Assembly: GCA_963693285.1 (NCBI GenBank)
Contig: OY848919.1
Location: 11,341,461 to 11,405,460, forward strand
DNA: 64,000 bases
Origin: Xestospongia muta
Lineage: Eukaryota; Porifera; Demospongiae; Haplosclerida; Petrosiidae
Direction of reading: 5' to 3'
Position numbers and translations under genes: made by a program. Every line of letters starts with the position of its first letter. Positions within the stretch are counted from its first letter, which is position 1. The notes under the pieces were generated by a model. It had not been told where the DNA came from. It saw nothing but the letters and a program-made list of their open reading frames with translations, and searched no databases. This document shows, piece by piece, positions 57,230 through 64,000 of this stretch.

Positions 57230-59008
57230 ATGGCTGCCAGGGTAGAAGGTTCTCTTATATCTACCAGATCATGGAGCACTGATATATCTGAAGCTTCACA
57301 AACTTCAGGACCTATTGTCCATTCAGTTAGTATAATATCAAGAGATGGTAGTGCTATCAATAAAGTTCCCAGATGCTGTGGCCATAACTATCGTATTCAG
57401 TATGTATTCTCTAAAGGAGCATATTTACTTCTTCTGTGGGTATTCATGATACATGTTTTTCTCCCTATTTCCACATCACTCCATCTACTCCAACTTGTGT
57501 TGGGATATCATCATGAAGTTCCTTTCCACAATATAAATGGAAATGTTTACAGAGCTCTGTTTATCCTGTACCCATTGATGGGTTGGTTAGCTGATGCTAA
57601 GATTGGTCGTTATAAAGCTATAATATACAGTATATTCAGTATATTCATTGCTTCTATATTAATGTCCATTGGATATCTCATACACATCTACAATGAGGGA
57701 CACTACCACTCACTTAAAATTATATTTATAACTATCCTAGGTGTAAGTATTATCTTTAATGTAGCTGGGTTTGCTTGTTTTGATGCTAACATTATTCCTT
57801 TTTTGACTGATCAAGTTCAAGGAGCCTCAGGAGAAATGTTAAGTGCATTAATCCACTGGCATTTTTTATTGAGCTCTCTCTCTGAAGCTATTAACGTGAT
57901 CATGTCATATACTTCTTCAGTATTACGAAGTCAAAATCTAGTATTAACAACACTAGTGATTCATTCATTACTAGTTAGTATTGTTCTCATTACTTCAGCC
58001 TGGTATAAAGATTGGCTAGACAGTAGCCCTCAAATCACTAATCCATTCAAATTGATTTTCAAAGTACTCAACTATGCTAGAAAGAATAAGTACCCAAAGA
58101 ATCGTAGTGCCTTGACCTACTGGGAGGAGGACTATCCTTCCAGACTGAACTTGGGTAAAGAAAAATATGGTGGACCTTTCTTGGAAGAGGAGGTAGAAGA
58201 TGTCAAAACTACAATAAGATTACTACCAGTTGTTTTCCTTTCAACTGGTTTTGGTATTTTAACAGACTCCATCCAATACATCAAACATCTTCAACATCCA
58301 ACATTGAATAGCAATTGGAGAAGAGTTGCCCAAGCTTTAGTTGAAGACTACTTTTTCCATAATGCCATTTATATGATAGTTTTCATCATAGCTTTTGCCA
58401 TGTTCATCTATCCTTGTTTCTATAACTACATTCCCAGTCTCATGAAGAGGATAGGTTTTGGTCTGAGTCTTTGTACATTAAGTGTCTTATATTATGTCAT
58501 ATTGGACCCAGTAGCTCACACTGTTACACATCATGATGTGTGCTTATTTACTAATACAACAGCAAGTCTGACTCTAGACTATCGTTGGTCATTTCCTCCT
58601 GTCATTTTGGCTGCTCTTGGTGAAATGGTTATTGTACCATTTGCAGTAGAATTCATTGTAGCTCAAACACCTGGTCCAATGAAAGGATTTATGGTTGGAC
58701 TATGGTTTGCTTTTTATGGATTTGTACAATTGATTTGTCTCAACCTTTATTACCCCTTCTCTGCTATTTCAGACACAGCACAGCCCAGTTGTACTTTCTA
58801 CTACTACATCACCAAAACTATAATAAGTGTAGTCTTCCTGGGGTTGTTTATCTATTTGGCTCATCGTTACACAATGCGTGTTCGTGATTGTCCAATAAAC
58901 TTTCATATTTTAGCTGAGAACCACTATAATAAATATCTTTGTATTAATTCAAGAGATAATGATAGCGATAGTAGTACTTCTTCAATTATGAGAACTCCCC
59001 ATAGCTAA
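57230..59008 (+). CDS. POT/PTR-family transporter, array copy 7 (type I/III chimera)
   Basis: Intact intronless 592-aa frame. The N-terminal half is type I (MAARVEGSLISTRSW), but the C-terminal end (LAENHYNKYL, DSDSSTSS) and the downstream spacer match type III copies. This copy therefore looks like a product of unequal exchange that removed the genes in between. A one-base deletion near 58985 changes the final residues from SSYENSP to SIMRTPHS. The segment between helices 3 and 6 is the most diverged of all type I copies (SYTSSVLRSQ, WYKDWLDSSPQ). All POT signatures are present. Confidence 0.85.
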   Translation: MAARVEGSLISTRSWSTDISEASQTSGPIVHSVSIISRDGSAINKVPRCCGHNYRIQYVFSKGAYLLLLWVFMIHVFLPISTSLHLLQLVLGYHHEVPFHNINGNVYRALFILYPLMGWLADAKIGRYKAIIYSIFSIFIASILMSIGYLIHIYNEGHYHSLKIIFITILGVSIIFNVAGFACFDANIIPFLTDQVQGASGEMLSALIHWHFLLSSLSEAINVIMSYTSSVLRSQNLVLTTLVIHSLLVSIVLITSAWYKDWLDSSPQITNPFKLIFKVLNYARKNKYPKNRSALTYWEEDYPSRLNLGKEKYGGPFLEEEVEDVKTTIRLLPVVFLSTGFGILTDSIQYIKHLQHPTLNSNWRRVAQALVEDYFFHNAIYMIVFIIAFAMFIYPCFYNYIPSLMKRIGFGLSLCTLSVLYYVILDPVAHTVTHHDVCLFTNTTASLTLDYRWSFPPVILAALGEMVIVPFAVEFIVAQTPGPMKGFMVGLWFAFYGFVQLICLNLYYPFSAISDTAQPSCTFYYYITKTIISVVFLGLFIYLAHRYTMRVRDCPINFHILAENHYNKYLCINSRDNDSDSSTSSIMRTPHS

Positions 59009-59641
59009 CATTTACAGTGGTGATTAAAGTCCTTTCTTGTTAAGTTACATGAAAGACTTTTTACTTTCAGTTTCAAAATCAGTAAGAACTATTTGCTTCA
59101 GCAAACATGCATCACATATTATTTACTCTATGTTCCACAATGCTGACCTTAAGACATTATGTAGCTCATTCATAAGTACTAAGCAAGATGTTAATTATTA
59201 ACATAGGGAATTTAAAACTGTAAATCGTTATTCAACATTTTCAGGTTTGAGTCCTGGGTTAGGTCAGACACATTAAGTCAAGGCTTAGCATTATTGGGTC
59301 AGAATTAGGAACGGGTTGGGTGTAGGACTACTGTTTGATCAGAATCTAGGGGTTATGAATTAGGACGGGTTTAAGCATTGAGTAAAAGATATTAACATGA
59401 TTATAATCGTATGAAGCATTGATGACAACTGCAATAACACAATAACAATAGCTAGCTTTGTGATCAATAATAATGTCTTGATTCATTTTCACTGTTTTGT
59501 TATTCACTGAAAAGTCACTATACTCAATTTGGAATAACATTTACACTACTTTATACAAACAGATCAGAAATATCTCTCCAGTGACTAATCCTCACAATGA
59601 TTATGTTTTTATAGATGATATTAGTAGTGTAATTCAGCTAA
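59009..59641. other. long spacer of the transporter array, copy 3
   Basis: Repeat of 49961-50581 and 56593-57229. Non-coding, with the type I leader directly before the start at 59642. Confidence 0.6.
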
Positions 59642-61414
59642 ATGGCTGCCAGGGTAGAAGGTTCTCTTATATCTACCAGATCATGGAGCACTGATATATC
59701 TGAAGCTTCACAAACTTCAGGATCTATTGTCCATTCAGTTAGTATAATATCAAGAGATGGTAGTGCTATCAGTAAAGTTCCCAGATGCTGTGGCCACAAC
59801 TATCGTATTCAGTATGTATTCTCTAAAGGAGCATATTTACTTCTTCTGTGGGTATTCCTAATACACACATTTCTCCCTATTTCCACATCACTCCATCTAC
59901 TTCAATTGGCGCTAGATTATCAGCACAAAGTTCCTGACAATATGAATGGAAACCTCTACAGAGCTCTGTTTATCCTATACCCATTGATGGGTTGGTTAGC
60001 TGATGCTAAGATTGGTCGTTATAAAGCTATAATATACAGTATATTCAGTATATTCATTGCTTCTATATTAATGTCCATTGGATATCTCATAAACATCTAC
60101 AATGAGGGACAGTATCACTCACTTAAAATTATATTTATTACTATCCTAGGTGTAAGTATTATATTTAATGTAGCTGGGTTTGCTTGTTTTGATGCTAACA
60201 TTATTCCTTTCTTGACTGATCAAGCTCAAGGAGCCTCTGGAGAAATGCTGAGTGCATTGATACATTGGGATTTCTTAGTGAATGCTATATCTGAAGCCAT
60301 CAACATTTTTATGTCAAATACATCTACTATATTAGGAAGTAAGCACCTGATAATTGCTATACTTGTCATGCATTTATTACTAGTTGGTTTTGCTATTATT
60401 ACTTCTGCCTTTTGTGAACACTGGCTAGATACCACCCCTCAAATTACTAATCCATTCAAATTGATTTTCAAAGTACTCAACTATGCTAGAAAGAATAAGT
60501 ACCCAAAGAATCGTAGTGCCTTGACCTACTGGGAGGAGGACTATCCTTCCAGACTGAACTTAGGTAAGGAAAAGTATGGTGGACCTTTCTTGGAGGAGGA
60601 GGTAGAAGATGTCAAAACTACAATAAGATTGCTACCACTTGTTTTCCTTTCAGCTGGGTTTGGTATTTTAACAGACTCCATCCAATACATCAAACATCTT
60701 CAACATCCAACATTGAATAGCAATTGGAGAAGAGTTGCCCAAGCTTTAGTTGAAGACCATAGTTTCCATAATGCCATTTATATGATAGTTTTCATCATAG
60801 CTTTTGCCATCTTGATCTATCCTTGTTTCTATAACTACATTCCCAGTCTCATGAAGAGGATAGGTTTTGGTCTGAGTCTTTGTACATTCAGTGTCTTATG
60901 TTATGTCATATTAGACCCAGTAGCTCACACTGTTACACATCCTGATGTGTGCTTATTTACTAATACAACAGCGAGTCTGACTTTAGACTATCGTTGGTCA
61001 TTTCCTCCTGTCATTTTGGCTGCTCTTGGTGAAATGTTCATTATACCATTTGCAGTAGAATTCATTGTAGCTCAAACACCTGGTCCAATGAAAGGATTTA
61101 TGGTTGGACTATGGTTTGCCTTTTATGGATTTGTACAATTGATTTGTCTTAACCTTAATTACCCCTTCACTGCTATCTCAGACACAGCACAGCCTAGTTG
61201 TACTTTCTACTACTACATCACCAAAACTATAATAAGTGTAGTCTTCCTGGGGTTGTTTATCTATTTGGCTCATCGTTACACAATGCGTGTTCGTGATTGT
61301 CCAATAAACTTTCATATTTTTGCTGAGAACCACTATAATAAATATTTGTGGATTAATTCAAGAGATAATGATAGCAATAGCAGTGTTTGTTCAAGTTGTG
61401 AGAATTCCCCGTAG
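59642..61414 (+). CDS. POT/PTR-family transporter, array copy 8 (type I with type II tail)
   Basis: Intact intronless 590-aa frame with a type I N-terminal half and a C-terminal tail matching the type II copy at 52829 (WINSRDNDSNSSVCSSCENS), again a recombinant. Signatures LADAKIGRYK, FDANIIPFLTDQ, EEEVEDVKTTIR and AQTPGPMKGFMVG are intact. Local changes such as HPDVC for HHDVC and SVLCYVIL for SVLYYVIL are unique to this copy. Substrate unknown. Confidence 0.86.
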   Translation: MAARVEGSLISTRSWSTDISEASQTSGSIVHSVSIISRDGSAISKVPRCCGHNYRIQYVFSKGAYLLLLWVFLIHTFLPISTSLHLLQLALDYQHKVPDNMNGNLYRALFILYPLMGWLADAKIGRYKAIIYSIFSIFIASILMSIGYLINIYNEGQYHSLKIIFITILGVSIIFNVAGFACFDANIIPFLTDQAQGASGEMLSALIHWDFLVNAISEAINIFMSNTSTILGSKHLIIAILVMHLLLVGFAIITSAFCEHWLDTTPQITNPFKLIFKVLNYARKNKYPKNRSALTYWEEDYPSRLNLGKEKYGGPFLEEEVEDVKTTIRLLPLVFLSAGFGILTDSIQYIKHLQHPTLNSNWRRVAQALVEDHSFHNAIYMIVFIIAFAILIYPCFYNYIPSLMKRIGFGLSLCTFSVLCYVILDPVAHTVTHPDVCLFTNTTASLTLDYRWSFPPVILAALGEMFIIPFAVEFIVAQTPGPMKGFMVGLWFAFYGFVQLICLNLNYPFTAISDTAQPSCTFYYYITKTIISVVFLGLFIYLAHRYTMRVRDCPINFHIFAENHYNKYLWINSRDNDSNSSVCSSCENSP

Positions 61415-61790
61415 ATACAACATGATAATGTTCTTTTGTTGTTGAGTTACATGCAAATCATCTTTTACAATTTATTCTCAGTTTCAATGTTTATTTATTG
61501 ATAACAACAACAGTACATGATATTGATAACTACAGAGAGTTTATTGTCAAAATGAATTGTTATTAATTCCTTGTTGTTGAGTACGTAATGTTGAGAATGC
61601 ATCCATTGTATTTACAGGGATTAAATATACTCTTACTATGATATACATTCTGTAAGTAAAAGTTATTGATTTGCTTTCACTGTTTAGTTATTAATACACT
61701 ATGCTCCATTATGAAAATATTATGAACAGAGCTGACTATCTACCTTAACAGTGGTCATATATAAGTCTGAATATTAAGTACCAGAGGAAA
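61415..61790. other. spacer between array copies 8 and 9
   Basis: Repeat of 47828-48196 and 54523-54899. Non-coding. Confidence 0.5.
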
Positions 61791-63483
61791 ATGGCAGCCA
61801 GGATAAAGGGTCCACCTGTTTCCAGATCACAGTTTACTGATATACCAGAAACTCCACAAACATCAAGATCTTTTGTCTATTTTGTTAATATATCAACAAG
61901 AAATAGAAATATTAGTGGCAAAACTTGCTGTGGTCGTAACTATCGTATCCAGTATAAATTCTCTAAAGGAGCACTTCTTGTTCTATTGTGGGGATTCTTC
62001 ACGCATGCTTTTATCCCTTTTTATATCTCATCATATTTACTTCAATTGGCTCTAGATTACTATCACAAAGTTCCTGACAGTATCCACAGAAACCTCTACA
62101 GAGCTTTGTTTATCCTATACCCATTGGTGGGGTGGTTACTTGATGCTAAGATTGGTCGTTATAAAGTTATAGAATGCAGTATATTCAGTATGTTCATTGC
62201 TTCTATATTAATGTCCATTGGATATCTCATACATGCTTCTAGTAATCAACAACAGTCCTCAAATCAATTCATGGTCATGATAATTCTGGGTGTAAGTATT
62301 GTCTTTAATTTTGTTGGATTTGCTTGTTTTGATGCTAATATTATTCCCTTTTTAACTGATCAAGTTCAAGGAGCCTCTGAAGAAATGTTAAGTGCTTTGA
62401 TCCACTGGCATTTTTGGTGCAGAGCTGTAGCTGAAATTGTTAACATTCTCTTATTAGAAATCTCTTCAATACTTAAAAGTCAGTATTTCACAATGACAAT
62501 ACTACTGGTTCATATACTCCTGATTGGAATTATTACTGTCACTACTGCCTTCTGTGAACACTGGCTGGATACTACCCCTCAAATTACCAACCCCATCAAA
62601 CTGATTGTTAAAGTACTCAACTAGGCAAGAAAGAACAAACATCCAAGGAATCGTAGTGCTTTGACCTACTGGGAGGAGGACTACCCTTCACGACTAAACC
62701 TAGGTAAAGGAAAATATTTCTGTTGGATTTGGTGTTTTAATAAGTCCAATAATATTCATAGAACGACTTCAACATCCAATTGTTCAAGGCAATTTGAACA
62801 AATTTGTACATCAGTTACTTGAAAATGAATATTTTCATAATCCAGCATATATGATAATATTTATAGGTCTATTTAATATCTTGATCTATCCTTGTTTCTA
62901 TAACTACATTCCCAGTCTCATGAAGAGGATAGGTTTTGGTCTGAGTCTTTGTACATTAAGTGTCTTATATTATGTCATATTAGACCCAGTAGCTCACACT
63001 GTTACACATCATGATGTGTGCTTATTTACTAATACAACAGCAAGTCTGACTCTAGACTATCGTTGGTCATTTCCTCCTGTCATTTTGGCTGCTCTTGGTA
63101 AAATGTTCATTGTACCATTTGCAGTAGAATTCATTGTAGCTCAAACACCTGGTCCAATGAAAGGATTTATGGTTGGACTATGGTTTGCTTTTTATGGATT
63201 TGTACAATTGATTTGTCTCAACCTTTATTATCCCTTCACTGCTATTTCAGACACAGCACAGCCCAGTTGTACTTTCTACTACTACATCACCAAAACTATA
63301 ATAAGTGTAGTCTTCCTGGGGTTGTTTATCTATTTGGCTCATCGTTACACAATGCGTGTTCGTGATTGTCTAATAAACTTTCATATTTTAGCTGAGAACC
63401 ACTATAATAAATATCTGTCTATTAATTCAAGAGATAATGATAGCGATAGTAGTACTTCTTCAAGTTATGAGAACTCCCCATAG
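61791..63483 (+). pseudogene. POT transporter, array copy 9 (type III), nonsense codon plus 71-nt deletion
   Basis: The conserved Tyr codon in KVLNYARKN is TAG (62622-62624), ending the frame at 277 aa, and the 71-nt deletion seen in copies 5 and 6 is also present (remnant 62704-62761). Total length equals copy 6 (1693 nt), confirming that they share the deletion by descent. Additional changes such as GWLLDAK for GWLADAK in the loop motif and ALGKM for ALGEM fit loss of constraint. Confidence 0.85.
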
Positions 63484-64000
63484 ATAACATTTACAGTGGT
63501 GATTAAAGTCCTTTCTTGTTAAGTTACATGAAAGACTTTTTACTTTCAGTTTCAAAATCAGTAAGAATCTATTTGCTTCAGCAAACATGCATCACATATT
63601 ATTTACTCTATGTTCCACAATGCTGACCTTAAGACATTATGTAGCTCATTCATAAGTACTAAGCAAGATGTTAATTATTAACATAGGGAATTTAAAACTG
63701 TAAATCGTTATTCAACATTTTCAGGTTTGAGTCCTGGGTTAGGTCAGATACATTAGGTCAAGGCTTAGCATTATTGGGTCAGAATTAGGAACGGGTTGGG
63801 TGTAGGACTACTGTTTGATCAAAATCTAGGGTTATGAATTAGGACAGGTTTAAGCATTGAGTAAAAGATATTAACATAATTATGATCGTATGAAGCATTG
63901 TGACAACTGCAATAACACAATAACAATAGCTAGCTTTGTGATCAATAATAATGTCTTAATTCATTTTCACTGTTTTGATATTCACTGAAAAGTACACTAT
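63484..64000. other. long spacer of the transporter array, copy 4 (cut by window)
   Basis: Matches the other long spacers up to the window edge, which falls about 120 bp before the point where a type I start would be expected. The array therefore probably continues. Confidence 0.6.

Larger units (their letters stand above)
43813..64000 (+). repeat. higher-order tandem array of transporter genes
   Basis: Order of gene types: I-II-III, I-II-III, I/III, I/II-III, then a long spacer. The block period is about 6.7 kb for complete triplets (starts 43813, 50582, 57230). Shorter units are explained by unequal exchange inside homologous C-terminal halves. Confidence 0.85.

Overview
This is eukaryotic, almost certainly invertebrate animal DNA. 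It is AT-rich, and its multi-exon genes have very short GT-AG introns, many only 46-64 nt. It encodes RIG-I-like receptors with a death-fold N-terminus, and it carries many recent tandem duplications, small foldback transposons and one 200-N assembly gap. A demosponge such as Amphimedon would fit well. That placement is an inference from gene content and intron size and was not checked by any search.

Layout. (1) Positions 1-9750 hold an array of POT/PTR (SLC15-like) transporters on the minus strand: one cut by the window edge, three complete, and two truncated inverted copies on the plus strand. (2) Positions 10477-12212 hold a two-exon gene for an unrecognised proline-rich, coiled-coil protein. 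(3) Positions 13023-25943 hold three tandem plus-strand glutathione synthetase genes. Each was reconstructed as 13 exons with consistent phases (485, 490 and 490 aa). (4) Positions 25944-27591 are intergenic, with a TA/GATC microsatellite and the gap. (5) Positions 27592-29886 hold a five-exon minus-strand fatty-acid hydroxylase of the FAXDC2 type. (6) Positions 30033-42890 hold a minus-strand RIG-I-like receptor cluster: two complete three-exon genes, a third with extra linker exons and a rearranged 5' end, a truncated helicase fragment, a decayed C-terminal relic, and a duplicated fragment of the FAXDC2 gene. (7) Positions 43813-64000 hold nine plus-strand POT transporter copies. Five are intact, two carry nonsense codons, one is frameshifted, and one has a 71-bp deletion that may be tolerated by splicing.

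How they fit together. The window is dominated by lineage-specific tandem expansion of three families: proton-coupled-type peptide transporters, glutathione synthetases and cytosolic RNA sensors. Repeat boundaries, an empty site for a small transposon, and chimeric gene copies allow part of the duplication history to be read. The strongest points for follow-up are four. The glutathione synthetase paralogues differ at substrate-binding and acceptor-binding positions. Three transporter copies share a deletion that leaves a 58-nt GT-AG segment whose splicing would restore the frame. The 5' end of the third RNA-sensor gene looks chimeric. The POT transporters lack the usual ExxER motif.
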